Shown here piece after piece: positions 9,741-19,166 of a stretch of 64,000 nt of DNA; the first letter of the stretch is position 1, and each line of letters begins with the position of its first letter. The translations under genes were made by a program, and so were the position numbers. This DNA is from Marinobacter sp. MDS2 (GTDB lineage: Bacteria; Pseudomonadota; Gammaproteobacteria; Pseudomonadales; Oleiphilaceae), in the NCBI RefSeq assembly GCF_030718085.1, contig NZ_JAVAJF010000001.1, positions 1,674,001 to 1,738,000 on the forward strand. The letters run 5' to 3'. Under the pieces are notes generated by a model. It saw only the letters and a list, made by a program, of their open reading frames with translations, did no database searches and was not told the origin of the DNA.

Positions 9741-11311
9741 ACGTCGGTTACCTGATACTTCAGACATTTATGGGCGAGTGTGCGCTTGGGTAAACCCAAA
9801 CTCTCGGCGGCCTGGGCCCGGTTGCCGCGGTATTGTTGCAGGCGTTCGCGAATGATGGCCGCCTCGAATGCCTGTGCGGCGGCTTTCAGATCCCGAATTT
9901 CCTCGGCCACGGGAATACCTGGAATAAGCGGTGCTTCCGCTGCGGCAGGGACAGCTTGTCCCGCGTCCATCAACAGGTCATCCAATCGCAATGCCTCAGG
10001 CTGGATGTCGCCGTTGGCATCCGTTTGCAGGCAGGCCAGTTCAATGATGTTGCGTAATTCCCGCACGTTTCCGGGGAAGTCATAACCCGCCAATCGCTTC
10101 AACGCGTGGCTGCTGATACCCAGTGGCCCACTGCCTTCGCGTTCAACGTAGAGTCGGATGAAATGCCGGCTTAGCGCTTCGAGATCGTCGGTACGTTCGC
10201 GCAGGGGAATCACCCGCAGCGGGAACTGGCTGAGGCGATAGAACAGGTCCCGGCGAAACAGGCCGTCATCAATGCCTTGCTGCAGCGGTTGGTGGGTTGC
10301 AGCCACCAGACGGAAGTCGGAAAACCGCTCTTCCCGAGCGCCTAGAGGGCGGAACTGTCGGCTTTCCAGAACCCGCAACAATTTGGACTGCAGGGCCATG
10401 GGCATGTCGCCAATTTCATCGAGGAACAGGGTGCCGCCGTTGGCTTGAGCCAGTAGCCCTTCTTTGGCTTGATCGGCACCGGAGAAGGCGCCTTTGGTAT
10501 GGCCGAACAGTTCGCTTTCCAGCAAGGTGTCGGGGATGGCTGCGCAGTTCACCACGACCATTGGGCCCGTTGCGCGTTCGGATAGCTCGTGAATGCCTCG
10601 GGCGACCACGTCTTTACCACAACCGGTTTCGCCTTGGATCAGAACCGAAAGCTGGCTGCTGGCCGCGCGCACGACTTGTGCCCGGAGGTTGGTCATGGCT
10701 TCGGAGTTGCCCACCAAACTGTGGGACAGTTGCTGGCAGCGCTGGCGCACGCTTTCGGCGTCGTGCAGGTGATCCAAGGAGCGTTTGAGCATACGCCGCT
10801 GCCAGACCTGGTCGCGGGTTTGCAGTTGGCTGATCCATTGATGCACCAACAGCTGTTTCAGGCCGGTGTACAGGGATTGGCCAACAATGCTTTGCCAGTC
10901 CTCGTGGTCGCCGCAGAGGGCGAGTATGCCAAGGGTGCGGCCATCTGCGCCGGTGAGTGGTTCGAGCCAGAGGCTTCTGGGGCGGTCGCTGTGTTCGAAC
11001 AGGGTTTGGAAGCCGGTGTGGTCGAGCCGGTAGCTGGCTGCGCGGGTGAGTTCGCGCGGCTTTCCGGTTTGCAGTACGTGGGCGAAGGGGTGGCTGAAGT
11101 CGCCACAGTCGAATTCGCCGGCATCACCTAACTGGCCACAGTGGAGCGTTCGGCCACTGAGGTCGAGTTCGAGGGCCCAGCATTTGCTGAGGCCAAAGGC
11201 GTTTTCGAGTTGGCGGGTGGCTGTGTCAAGCAAGGCAGGGAGTGTGTCCTGCTTGATCAGTGCTACCGCCAGTTCTATGCCGGTGTGCAGTTCCATCTGC
11301 ATCCGTCCCAT
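9737..11311 (-). CDS. vasH: Sigma-54-dependent T6SS activator VasH
   Basis: The 524-residue enhancer-binding protein has a GAF-like sensor at about residues 10-160. The AAA+ sigma-54 interaction domain follows, with Walker A GETGCGK at about 227-233, Walker B GGTLFLDEIGD and an arginine finger region. It ends in a Fis-type helix-turn-helix (GNRAQAAESLGLPKRTLAHK). The loop normally reading GAFTGA is GAFSGA at about 274-279. The ATG at 11311 is chosen because longer frames read into the palindromic repeat upstream. VasH proteins activate sigma-54 promoters of hcp and other T6SS genes. No convincing -24/-12 site was seen in front of tssB here. Confidence 0.92.
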   Translation of the reverse strand: MGRMQMELHTGIELAVALIKQDTLPALLDTATRQLENAFGLSKCWALELDLSGRTLHCGQLGDAGEFDCGDFSHPFAHVLQTGKPRELTRAASYRLDHTGFQTLFEHSDRPRSLWLEPLTGADGRTLGILALCGDHEDWQSIVGQSLYTGLKQLLVHQWISQLQTRDQVWQRRMLKRSLDHLHDAESVRQRCQQLSHSLVGNSEAMTNLRAQVVRAASSQLSVLIQGETGCGKDVVARGIHELSERATGPMVVVNCAAIPDTLLESELFGHTKGAFSGADQAKEGLLAQANGGTLFLDEIGDMPMALQSKLLRVLESRQFRPLGAREERFSDFRLVAATHQPLQQGIDDGLFRRDLFYRLSQFPLRVIPLRERTDDLEALSRHFIRLYVEREGSGPLGISSHALKRLAGYDFPGNVRELRNIIELACLQTDANGDIQPEALRLDDLLMDAGQAVPAAAEAPLIPGIPVAEEIRDLKAAAQAFEAAIIRERLQQYRGNRAQAAESLGLPKRTLAHKCLKYQVTDV

Positions 11312-11357
11312 GCTTTCTACCCCAGAACAATGACTTAGGAGATTGTCGCCCGCGCAT

Positions 11358-11456
11358 CCTGCGGGGTGGCTTTCCAAAACACGCTGTGAATACATCCTTG
11401 TACGCTCCGCTCCGCCATCCATGGCTCCGCAGGGTTTTGGAAAGCCACCCCGCAGG
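11358..11456. repeat. Palindromic intergenic element, copy A
   Basis: Two perfect 23-nt complementary arms (11358-11380 and 11434-11456) enclose a 53-nt loop. The inner arm ends in CTTTCCAAAA and its complement. The loop carries CGCCATCCATGGCTCCGCA, also present in copies B and C. The outer arm sequence (GCGGGGTGG) is specific to this copy. The element fills the tssH-vasH gap. Confidence 0.9.
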
Positions 11457-11479
11457 CTACGCTCCGTTTCTATGGGCCG

Positions 11480-14107
11480 TCAGGCAACGACTCCGGTGAA
11501 CTTTCCGTCGCTCACGCCCAGCGTGACCTTGGTCACCGGTTCTCGTGCCGCCAGTTTTTCCAGCAGCGCCAAGGATACCGGTGGCAGCAATTCACCTTCG
11601 ATGATCGATTCCAGCATCCGTGCACCGTTTTCGCTTCGAGTGGCGCGGCTGCGGATGGCTTCTACCAGGCCGTCTTCCAGCGCCACTTCGGTGTGGTAGC
11701 GGGCCGTGATTTGGTCAGCAAGGCGCTGGAGTTTATCGCCCACGATGCGGTTGAGGGTGTCTTCGCCCAACGGCAGGTAGGGCACCACTTCCATGCGCGC
11801 CAGCAAGGCCGGTTTGAAGAAGTTGGCCAGTTCCGGGTAAAGCGCCTCTTCGATCTTTTCCGGCTCTTCAGCGTGGTTAACGATGGTTTGGTAGCCAAGG
11901 TTGGAGGTCAGGAAGAAGACTACGTTTTTGCAATCGATCAACCGGCCTTCGCCGTCTGCCAGTTCGCCTTTGTCAAAAGCCTGATAGAACAGGTTGAGGA
12001 CTTCCGGGTGGGCTTTTTCGACCTCGTCCAGCAACACCACAGAGTAGGGTTTCTGACGGATGGCTTCGGTGAGGATGCCGCCTTCGCCAAAGCCAACGTA
12101 CCCCGGGGGTGAGCCAATCAGGCGGGAAACGGTGTGTTTCTCTTGGTACTCAGACATGTTGATGGTGGTTAGGAACTGGCGGCCGCCGTAGAGCAGTTCG
12201 GCCAGTTGTACCACGGTTTCGGTTTTCCCCACGCCACTTGGGCCAACCAGCAGGAAGGCGCCCATGGGGCGGCCGGGCCGGCGCAGGTCGGCGCGGGCGG
12301 TGAGCAGGTGCTGGTGCAGGCAATCGATAGCGGTGTCCTGGCCTTTGATGTGGGCCTGCAGGTATTCCGGCAAGTGGGTGATTTTTTCCAGCTCGTCAGT
12401 GGTCATGCGATTGACCGGAATGCCGGTCCAGTCGGCGATGACTTCGGCCACTTGGCGAGCATCGACTCGTGCGTGAACCAGCGGTTCGTCGGCCTGAAGC
12501 TCCGCCAGTTCCTGTTCAATGGCTGCGGCTTCGCTTTTCAGATCCGGGCGCTCTTCGTTGTCGGCATCGGTCGTTGCTTCCAGAGCTTCCGACACTTCTC
12601 CGGTGAGCAGTTGTTCGCGGATTTCGACCAAACGGGCCACCAGCTCTCGCTGGTCGTTCCAGCTTTGCTCCAAAGCCTCGGACTCGGTCTTGAGCTCAGC
12701 AATGCGCTGTTCCAGCGCCTGCTCTCGTTCGTTATCAACCGCTTGGCCAAGCGTGTGTTCCCGGGTCAGCAAGTCTTGTTCCATGGCCATTTGGTGCAGT
12801 TCGCTGCGCACGTGGCTCAATCGGCGTGGCGGGGTGCTAAGGTTCAGGCTGACCCGAGCGCAGGCGGTATCCAATACGTCGATGGCTTTATCCGGCAGTT
12901 GGCGGCCGGCCAGATAACGGGCAGACATTTCGGAGGAGGCTTTCAGGGCACTGTCGGCTACCAAGACTTTGTGTGCTTTTTCGTAGACGGTGAGCAGGCC
13001 ACGTAGAATGTGAACAGCCTCGCCCGGCGTGGGCTCATCCAACGCCACGGGCTGGAATCGACGGCTCAGGGCCGGGTCTTTTTCGAAGTATTTTTTGTAC
13101 TCGCGCCAGGTAGTGGCGGCGATGGTGCGCAGTTCACCTCGGGCCAGTGCGGGTTTCAGCAGGTTGGCGGCATCTGAACCACCCTCGCTGTTGCCTGCGC
13201 CAATCAAGGTGTGCGCTTCGTCGATGAACAGGATGATCGGGGTAGCAGAGCCTTTGACCGCTTCGATGACGCCTTTCAGGCGCTTTTCGAACTCGCCTTT
13301 CACCGAGGCACCGGCTTGCAGCGCGCCCATGTCCAGGGTCCAGAGTTCAACGTTTTTCAGGCGGTCCGGCACATCGCCACTCACAATCCGCAGGGCCAGC
13401 CCTTCTACCACCGCACTTTTACCCACACCGGCATCGCCCACCACAATCGGGTTGTTCTTACGGCGACGGCATAGGATGTCGATCATCTGGTCGATTTCGG
13501 CATCCCGGCACACCACGGGGTCGAGTTTTTCGTCCCGAGCCAATTTGGTGAAGTCGGTGGCGTAGCGCGTGAGCGGGTCCATGCCGGCTTCGGCGGCTGG
13601 TTTGGCCGTACCATTCTCCGCCAGCTGCGGGCGTTCCACTGAGCCTTCGGTCAATCGGTCGAACTGCTTTCGCAGTTGTTCACGGTTAATGTCCACCAAC
13701 GCTTGAGCAACTCGCGGCATCAGGTAGCGGTCGGCGTTCATCAACAACGCCAAAAACAAGGCACCAGATCGCAATTCGCTGTGGCCGAGTTCGGTTGAGG
13801 CCAGCAGCCAGGCGTCCTGCATCATTTCTACCAACAAGGGTGAAAAGGATGGGTATGGCTCGGCGCTTTGTGGCTCGCCGTTCAGGCTGTCGCCTACCAG
13901 CGGCTGCAGTTGCTGATGGTTGATGTCGGTTTGTTCCAGAATCTGACGCACATCGGAAAACGGGGTTTCCAGCAGTTTGAACAACAGATGTGCCGGCGTA
14001 ATTTCCGCCCCTTGTCGGCTGATGCACAGCGCGGCAGACCCTTCCAGGGCCTGACGGGAAATCTCATTTAGGCGCCCGATCAGCGCCGGTAGTTCTACCC
14101 GAATCAC
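11480..14107 (-). CDS. tssH: T6SS sheath-disassembly ATPase TssH (ClpV)
   Basis: This 875-residue Clp/HSP100 protein has an N-terminal Clp-N domain, which in this family binds the TssC helix. It has two AAA+ modules: first Walker A GDAGVGKS near residue 224-231, second GPSGVGKT near 620. A middle coiled-coil (LREHTLGQAVDNEREQALEQ region) lies around 420-530. ClpV recycles contracted TssBC sheaths. The GTG at 14107 is preferred over an upstream ATG at 14152. AAGGA precedes the GTG, and the longer start would overlap tssL by 35 nt. tssL lies 10 nt upstream, while vasH follows after repeat copy A. Confidence 0.95.
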   Translation of the reverse strand: MIRVELPALIGRLNEISRQALEGSAALCISRQGAEITPAHLLFKLLETPFSDVRQILEQTDINHQQLQPLVGDSLNGEPQSAEPYPSFSPLLVEMMQDAWLLASTELGHSELRSGALFLALLMNADRYLMPRVAQALVDINREQLRKQFDRLTEGSVERPQLAENGTAKPAAEAGMDPLTRYATDFTKLARDEKLDPVVCRDAEIDQMIDILCRRRKNNPIVVGDAGVGKSAVVEGLALRIVSGDVPDRLKNVELWTLDMGALQAGASVKGEFEKRLKGVIEAVKGSATPIILFIDEAHTLIGAGNSEGGSDAANLLKPALARGELRTIAATTWREYKKYFEKDPALSRRFQPVALDEPTPGEAVHILRGLLTVYEKAHKVLVADSALKASSEMSARYLAGRQLPDKAIDVLDTACARVSLNLSTPPRRLSHVRSELHQMAMEQDLLTREHTLGQAVDNEREQALEQRIAELKTESEALEQSWNDQRELVARLVEIREQLLTGEVSEALEATTDADNEERPDLKSEAAAIEQELAELQADEPLVHARVDARQVAEVIADWTGIPVNRMTTDELEKITHLPEYLQAHIKGQDTAIDCLHQHLLTARADLRRPGRPMGAFLLVGPSGVGKTETVVQLAELLYGGRQFLTTINMSEYQEKHTVSRLIGSPPGYVGFGEGGILTEAIRQKPYSVVLLDEVEKAHPEVLNLFYQAFDKGELADGEGRLIDCKNVVFFLTSNLGYQTIVNHAEEPEKIEEALYPELANFFKPALLARMEVVPYLPLGEDTLNRIVGDKLQRLADQITARYHTEVALEDGLVEAIRSRATRSENGARMLESIIEGELLPPVSLALLEKLAAREPVTKVTLGVSDGKFTGVVA

Positions 14108-14117
14108 AGTGATGTCC

Positions 14118-14939
14118 TTATTTCGGTAGTTGTTCCAGTACGCTGAGCACATCCCTGATGCGTTCGTTCAGCGCTACGTTATACAAGTGATAAATCCCAA
14201 CCATGGCCGCTGCAAACGCGCCGGTGATAAGCCAAACCGGCATGCCTGTCCGTAAACGGTTGCGTGCCGGCACCACGTTTTCCGAGGCATCGGCCAGCGG
14301 CCCCGGGTCACGATCTCCGCGCAGATCACGCAGCTGTTCGTACAAGCCACGAACGATTTGCTGGTACTCATCACGGCCGCTTTCCATGACCTTGTAGCGA
14401 CCTTCAAAGCCCAGACACAGGCACAGATAGATGAACCCAAGCATGTCGCGGTAGCGTTCCGGCTCTTTCTCCATGCGCGCCAGAATGGCGAACACTTTTT
14501 CGCCGCCCCAGGTTTCGTTGTGGAAACGTGATAGCAACGAGTGCTGCGACCACACGCTGTGCGCCCCCCAGTCGGTGCCCAATACGGCTTCATCGATAAA
14601 AGCGCAAAGCACATAGCGGTACGCCACCACGATAGGCCGTTCGTGGCCTTGTTCGATCAGTTCGCGGTCAATAGCCGCCACTTCATCGACCACCTGCTGG
14701 TACAGGCTTTCGACATCGTGAAAATCGGCCAACCGGCGAACCCGGATAACCAGCCCCAATAACGGTGTGGCGGCATCAATCAGGCGATTTTCTTCCAGTC
14801 CGCGCAGCTGAAAGTGGGTATCACCCAACTCGGTGCGGCGGCCAGTGTTATCGGTGTCCGCGAACAACAACTCACTGAATGCACTATCACCCGTGTCCGT
14901 GGTGGTATTTGGTCGATCCATTACCGGTGCATTGGTCAT
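14118..14939 (-). CDS. tssL: T6SS inner-membrane protein TssL (DotU/IcmH family)
   Basis: The 273-residue protein has the DotU cytoplasmic domain: VESLYQQVVDEVAAIDRELI, then YVLCAFIDEAVLGTDWG, then FLGFIYLCLCLGFEGRYKV-type signature (LGFIYLCLCLGFEGRYKV). A single C-terminal membrane anchor (VWLITGAFAAAMVGIYHLY, about 233-255) precedes a short periplasmic tail. There is no OmpA-like peptidoglycan-binding extension, so anchoring to the cell wall would need another protein. It lies 3 nt after tssK and 10 nt before tssH. Confidence 0.95.
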   Translation of the reverse strand: MTNAPVMDRPNTTTDTGDSAFSELLFADTDNTGRRTELGDTHFQLRGLEENRLIDAATPLLGLVIRVRRLADFHDVESLYQQVVDEVAAIDRELIEQGHERPIVVAYRYVLCAFIDEAVLGTDWGAHSVWSQHSLLSRFHNETWGGEKVFAILARMEKEPERYRDMLGFIYLCLCLGFEGRYKVMESGRDEYQQIVRGLYEQLRDLRGDRDPGPLADASENVVPARNRLRTGMPVWLITGAFAAAMVGIYHLYNVALNERIRDVLSVLEQLPK

Positions 14940-14942
14940 TAT

Positions 14943-16277
14943 TTAGCTCCTGATTGCCCAGAACTGCATTTCCAGCCCCGGATAGCTTCCCGCTACGTGG
15001 AAAGCAAAGCCGCTGGCGTTGTCGAGCATTTGCCAGGCCTGGCTCTGGTCATCCAACCGGAAGTACACAAAGCCGGCGTGATACGGCAACTGGCGCGGTG
15101 CCACGGGTAACGCCGACAGCGGAATACCCGGCAGCTGCAAGCTGATGAGATCCCGTATTTTTTCCACCGACGCCACTTTGCACTGCTGGGTGAATTGCTT
15201 GCGCAGGTCGTCAAGCGGCATATCGGCTTTTACCGCCAGAATGAACTCGGCATCCTTGATCAACTGACCGTCCTGAACCGGTGCCACCGTCAGCCCGTAC
15301 TGACGCTGCTGCAGGGCAATAGACAGGGCTCGCGGCTCCAGCACGGTGCTCAGGGCTTGTCGCAGCACCTGCATCAGCGGGCTGAAACAGCCTTCCGGCA
15401 GGTCGTGATCGTAGGGGGTATATTCGCGAGGCATGCGGCTTTCATCGGTGAAGGTCACCAATTCACCACACAGCTCCAGCAAAGCTTCGTACAACCGCTC
15501 GGGATGCAACTGGCGCAAACGCGCTAAGTGCATGAACTTTGGATGCGCCCGGTTTAGCATTTGCAGCAGCATGAAGTCCGACACGTCGGCCACACCGCCC
15601 TGCCCCGGCGCGCCCACCCGCTCGGCAATGTTGCGGGCACGTTCCTGCATCAAACCGGCCATTTCACCGACAAATCGCTGTAACCGCGGTGCCGCGCGCA
15701 CACTGAGCATGGTGGGCAAGAAGTTGGGATCCATCACCAAGCTGCCGTCTGGCCTTTTCTCCAAAATTCGGCCAATGGCCAAAGCTGCGTAGGCGCTGCG
15801 GTCTTCCCGCTCCAGCATCAGCCGCGGTGCCACTCGCCCAACATCAATGCTGTGGGCATCGCCATCAATGGAATGCAAATCGCGAATTTCGACAGATAAC
15901 GCCCGGAATCGCCCGGCAATCGGTGCATCGGGCCACTCCACTTCCGCAAGAGAATCACTCCCGAGCGGCAACGCCAGATACACCACCTGATTGGCCACCG
16001 ACGCATCGGTAATTTCCAGCGGCTCGGGCATCACATCGTCTTGCGGTAGGTTGAATCTTGTACCATCCGGAAACAAACCGCTTGCCCGCACCAAACCGAC
16101 TCGACCAAAACTCAGGTATTCGGCATTGAGTTCCAGATCGCTGAAGCCGTAGAGGTAGTCCGAGACGGCCAAGGCGCGCTCATTGATCTGATGCTCTAGG
16201 TACCGTTGTTGTTGCTGAAAGTGCTGGGGCTTGATGAACAAGCCGTCACTCCAGACCACTCGATTGCTAACAGGCAT
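14943..16277 (-). CDS. tssK: T6SS baseplate protein TssK
   Basis: The 444-residue protein starts VVWSDGLFIKPQHFQQQQRYLE, the classic TssK opening. The family connects the baseplate (TssEFG) to the membrane complex (TssJLM). It keeps the SVRAAPRLQRFVGEMAGLMQERA helical region near 200-220 and a C-terminal head domain. The start codon overlaps the tssJ stop by one base (TGATG), which implies coupling. Length is standard. Confidence 0.95.
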   Translation of the reverse strand: MPVSNRVVWSDGLFIKPQHFQQQQRYLEHQINERALAVSDYLYGFSDLELNAEYLSFGRVGLVRASGLFPDGTRFNLPQDDVMPEPLEITDASVANQVVYLALPLGSDSLAEVEWPDAPIAGRFRALSVEIRDLHSIDGDAHSIDVGRVAPRLMLEREDRSAYAALAIGRILEKRPDGSLVMDPNFLPTMLSVRAAPRLQRFVGEMAGLMQERARNIAERVGAPGQGGVADVSDFMLLQMLNRAHPKFMHLARLRQLHPERLYEALLELCGELVTFTDESRMPREYTPYDHDLPEGCFSPLMQVLRQALSTVLEPRALSIALQQRQYGLTVAPVQDGQLIKDAEFILAVKADMPLDDLRKQFTQQCKVASVEKIRDLISLQLPGIPLSALPVAPRQLPYHAGFVYFRLDDQSQAWQMLDNASGFAFHVAGSYPGLEMQFWAIRS

Positions 16278-16810
16278 CAGCTTTCATCCGAACGGGTCAG
16301 TTTCACTTCCCGCTCTCGCAGGTTAACCAGCAAATGGTAGGTGCCACCGATCGGGTCCACCTTCACCACCTTCTTCCACTGCGACAAGTTAGGGTAAGCG
16401 TAGAAGGCAATCACACCGATAAACCGGGTGTCTTCGCTGATCTCGAACGGCTCCACAAACTTGAACTGACCGGGCACCAAGGTGTAGTCGCTGTGGTCCA
16501 CGTAGTTGCGACCCAACGAGTCTTCAAGGTTATTCAGCAGCTGATCGAAATCACCCGCCATCAACAGCGAACTGTCACGAAGTTCGATGATCTGAAAGGC
16601 AATTGGCGTGGGCGCCAAAGACTGGTTCGGGTTAACGCTCGGCTCCGCCAGCATGGTCAAATCCACTCGGCTGGGCTGATCTTCCGGGTAGCCCACAGGG
16701 ATGTCGGGGTCCCACAACACTTTGGCGGTTTTGGTGACCGCGTTGTAGGGGGTGCTGCACCCCACCAGCAACATAACCATCGTCAGCAAGCTCCATTTGC
16801 AGTACTTCAC
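16277..16810 (-). CDS. tssJ: T6SS outer-membrane lipoprotein TssJ (VasD)
   Basis: The 177-residue protein begins with a lipoprotein signal, with lipobox LVGC and the acylated Cys at about residue 18. The mature domain is a TssJ beta-sandwich with SPLDLTML-like DLTMLAEPSVNPNQSLAPTPI and VIAFYAYPNLSQWKKVV. It should sit in the outer membrane and contact the TssM periplasmic domain. Translation starts at a GTG that overlaps the stop of the FHA gene (TAGTG), with GAGGGAGAA just upstream. It overlaps tssK by one base. Confidence 0.93.
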   Translation of the reverse strand: MKYCKWSLLTMVMLLVGCSTPYNAVTKTAKVLWDPDIPVGYPEDQPSRVDLTMLAEPSVNPNQSLAPTPIAFQIIELRDSSLLMAGDFDQLLNNLEDSLGRNYVDHSDYTLVPGQFKFVEPFEISEDTRFIGVIAFYAYPNLSQWKKVVKVDPIGGTYHLLVNLREREVKLTRSDES

Positions 16811-18132
16811 TAGCCATTCTCCCTCTGTAATTGGCGCAAGTGTTGGTCGTAAGCCTGGTCGAACACCTCTTGGAAAAGGCGCTCAAAACCCTGCTGACGA
16901 CTGGATCTAAGTTCTTGGTAGTAATGTTGATACATGTCCCAGGCCCAACGGCCCTCGTCTTCGTTGTCCTTGAGCCCACGGCGGTATCCGTGGAACCTTC
17001 TCAGCAAGGCCTCCGGCGAGAAGGCGTGCAGAATCGCGTCCAAGGCTTCGCGAATGGCTTCCTGCGTGGCCCGCTGGTGGTGGTTCAAGCTGTCGAGGCT
17101 TTCTCTCACCGCAGCAGGCGCAGATAGGTGAACCGGGCTTCGTTCGGCGGCAAACAGGGTTTGAATGGTGCCGTGGTAATCGTTTCCCAGTCGCAGCGGG
17201 TTGTCTTCAAGGGGCTGCAAGCGGGTACGCAGTGCCTGATGCCGGGTATCTTCGCTTTGGTGCAGCGTAAGCAGGCCATCCACCACGGCTTTGAGGGTTT
17301 GCCCGGCCTCTTCCAGAAACAGCTGCATGTCTTCGCTGTCGGTAAATTCAATGTCCGCCTGCAACCCTCGCAATAAAGGCGCCCCACTGATGTGCTGACG
17401 GCTGGCATCCCGGGTGGGTGCTCTGGTGTCCGACATTCCCAGTCGCTCCTTTTCCTGATCATTCTGATGGCGGGCCGTGCGGTTCACCGGCAGTCCCATC
17501 GCCACATCCCGGTTTTCCCGGTATTCCTCATCCACATCGGTGGAACCGGCAAACCAGCGTTCCTCGCTGGCCAGCAGTGCTGGTGATAATTGCTCACCCG
17601 ATGCCTCTGGCTTCTGCCAAAGGGCCAGTGGGTCGTTACTTTGAGGCGCGTCGGCCGAGCCTTTCAGCCCCACCAAAGGTTCGCGGCCTTCCGGCAAAGT
17701 TTGGTGCTGGCTAGATCGCAGCAAGTCGCCTTCATCTACATTAACCAACCGATGATCTTCGGCGCTGGGCTCGTTCAACTCGCTTCGCCCTGAAGAACCA
17801 CCCTGCAGCTCCGCCCGGATTTGGTACCGGCCAATGCTGACGGTGTCGCCATGGTTCAGGCGCGCTCTGCGTCCACGACCTACGGGCTGGCTACTGCTGT
17901 TGATGTAGGTTCGGCCGCTGCGGTCGATCAGACAGAAGCCGCCGTCCAGAAAGCGCACTTCAGCATGCCCCGCCACGGCACCAGTGCGGTGGGGCGATAA
18001 ACGCCAGGTATCATTAGCCGCAGTACCAATCGAGCCCCCGGTTGCGCTGAAACGGTGTTCAATACTTTCGCCGCCCCCCGCTTCCGAGGGGTTGGTGATC
18101 ACCAAGTTCAATTCTGCTGTTTGCGTGGTCAC
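16810..18132 (-). CDS. tagH: T6SS FHA-domain protein (TagH/VasC type) with degenerate FHA motifs
   Basis: The 440-residue protein has an N-terminal FHA fold at about 25-108 and a helical C-terminal region from about 250 that ends in LRQLQRENG. The FHA domain is recognisable from GHAEVRF, LIDRSGRTYIN and HGDTVSIGRYQI. Key phosphothreonine-contacting positions look altered, however. The glycine-arginine pair at 36-37 reads GT, and the serine-arginine-x-histidine motif at 53-56 reads VAGH. In other systems FHA proteins act with a kinase (PpkA) and phosphatase (PppA), and neither is present here. The gene sits between tssG and tssJ. The role is scaffold-like by inference. Confidence 0.88.
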   Translation of the reverse strand: MTTQTAELNLVITNPSEAGGGESIEHRFSATGGSIGTAANDTWRLSPHRTGAVAGHAEVRFLDGGFCLIDRSGRTYINSSSQPVGRGRRARLNHGDTVSIGRYQIRAELQGGSSGRSELNEPSAEDHRLVNVDEGDLLRSSQHQTLPEGREPLVGLKGSADAPQSNDPLALWQKPEASGEQLSPALLASEERWFAGSTDVDEEYRENRDVAMGLPVNRTARHQNDQEKERLGMSDTRAPTRDASRQHISGAPLLRGLQADIEFTDSEDMQLFLEEAGQTLKAVVDGLLTLHQSEDTRHQALRTRLQPLEDNPLRLGNDYHGTIQTLFAAERSPVHLSAPAAVRESLDSLNHHQRATQEAIREALDAILHAFSPEALLRRFHGYRRGLKDNEDEGRWAWDMYQHYYQELRSSRQQGFERLFQEVFDQAYDQHLRQLQRENG

Positions 18133-18149
18133 ACTCTTGGCTCCTTGCC

Positions 18150-19166
18150 TTAACGTCGGATCTGGATGCGCACCGCCGGTCGCTTGCTGGCGCGCTCCGG
18201 TGTCACGAATGAGTTCCAGCCCAAACGCAGCTCTTCCCCCATCTGCATGGGCCGTATGTCTTTCGGTCGCATTTCCAGCTCAAGGTCATAAGCCAGCTGT
18301 TCCCGTGTAGCGAACTCCACCAGCTTGACCAACCGCTCGTGCTCCGCACCGTTGGGCAAAAAATCGGCAAAGCGCTGTCGGCTCAGGTTGCGTAACCGAA
18401 GTATGAATTTGCCGCCGCGGTCCCGGATGCTCGACCCCATCAACGTGTCCTGACCGAGGCTGGCATTCGCCTGCCCCAAACGAGTCTGCTGATCTTCTGC
18501 AATGGCCACCTTTCTCAACACCCACTGCTCTATGCTGACATCTTCAAGATCGAAGCAATGAGCCACTATGCCGCTGACCACTTCCGGGGACCGGCTACGC
18601 CCCGCCATCAAGCCGGCATAGGCCAGCATTTTCGACCAGTTAACGGGTGTCGCTTCCCGCAGACGCCGATCACCCAGCCCCGTTAGGGAGAACACCAGTT
18701 CCGAAAAGCCGTCACTGGCACCCGGCTGAAACCGTATGTAGTAGCGGTACTTGCGCCAGGCCCGATGAAACAGAGTCACCAGCCGGTGGTTAAAGAAATC
18801 CAGAAAATGCCGGCGAACGCCCAGATTCTGACCCGCTTCCCACGCCAGATCTTCCAGGTAATACCCGGGTAATGGCGACTGGGAACCGTGCAAGCCGAGA
18901 AAGCTCACTTCCATTTGGTAGGGTGCATGCTCGTGCTCCGGCGACAATGCCGACACCACGTCACTGCCCGGAAACCCCAGGCCGGCAGAGGCCGAAAACC
19001 GAATGCGTTCCTGCACCGGATCGCCGGAGCCAGAGCCTTCCAAATCATCGCCATGATGCCGGTGAATCAGGTCCACCAGCTGAAAAAAACTGTAGCGCCG
19101 CGCGTTGCCCAGAACGGGTTCCAGCCCGGCTACATCAGCGGCTGCTGACCTTGCTGTAACGTCCAT
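18150..19166 (-). CDS. tssG: T6SS baseplate protein TssG (ImpH/VasB)
   Basis: The 338-residue protein shows the TssG pattern: YSFFQLVDLIHRHHG near residue 24, then FSASAGLGFPGSDV, then LLGLHGSQSPLPGYY-like VSFLGLHGSQSPLPGYYLED. A long central region contains FLDFFNHRLVTLFHRAWRKYRY. TssG forms a baseplate wedge with TssF and TssE. Its start overlaps the tssF end by 37 bp, a tight arrangement that supports co-translation. Confidence 0.95.
   Translation of the reverse strand: MDVTARSAAADVAGLEPVLGNARRYSFFQLVDLIHRHHGDDLEGSGSGDPVQERIRFSASAGLGFPGSDVVSALSPEHEHAPYQMEVSFLGLHGSQSPLPGYYLEDLAWEAGQNLGVRRHFLDFFNHRLVTLFHRAWRKYRYYIRFQPGASDGFSELVFSLTGLGDRRLREATPVNWSKMLAYAGLMAGRSRSPEVVSGIVAHCFDLEDVSIEQWVLRKVAIAEDQQTRLGQANASLGQDTLMGSSIRDRGGKFILRLRNLSRQRFADFLPNGAEHERLVKLVEFATREQLAYDLELEMRPKDIRPMQMGEELRLGWNSFVTPERASKRPAVRIQIRR

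Noticed and set aside
9737..11422. Longer vasH start
   Set aside because: It would translate through palindrome copy A.
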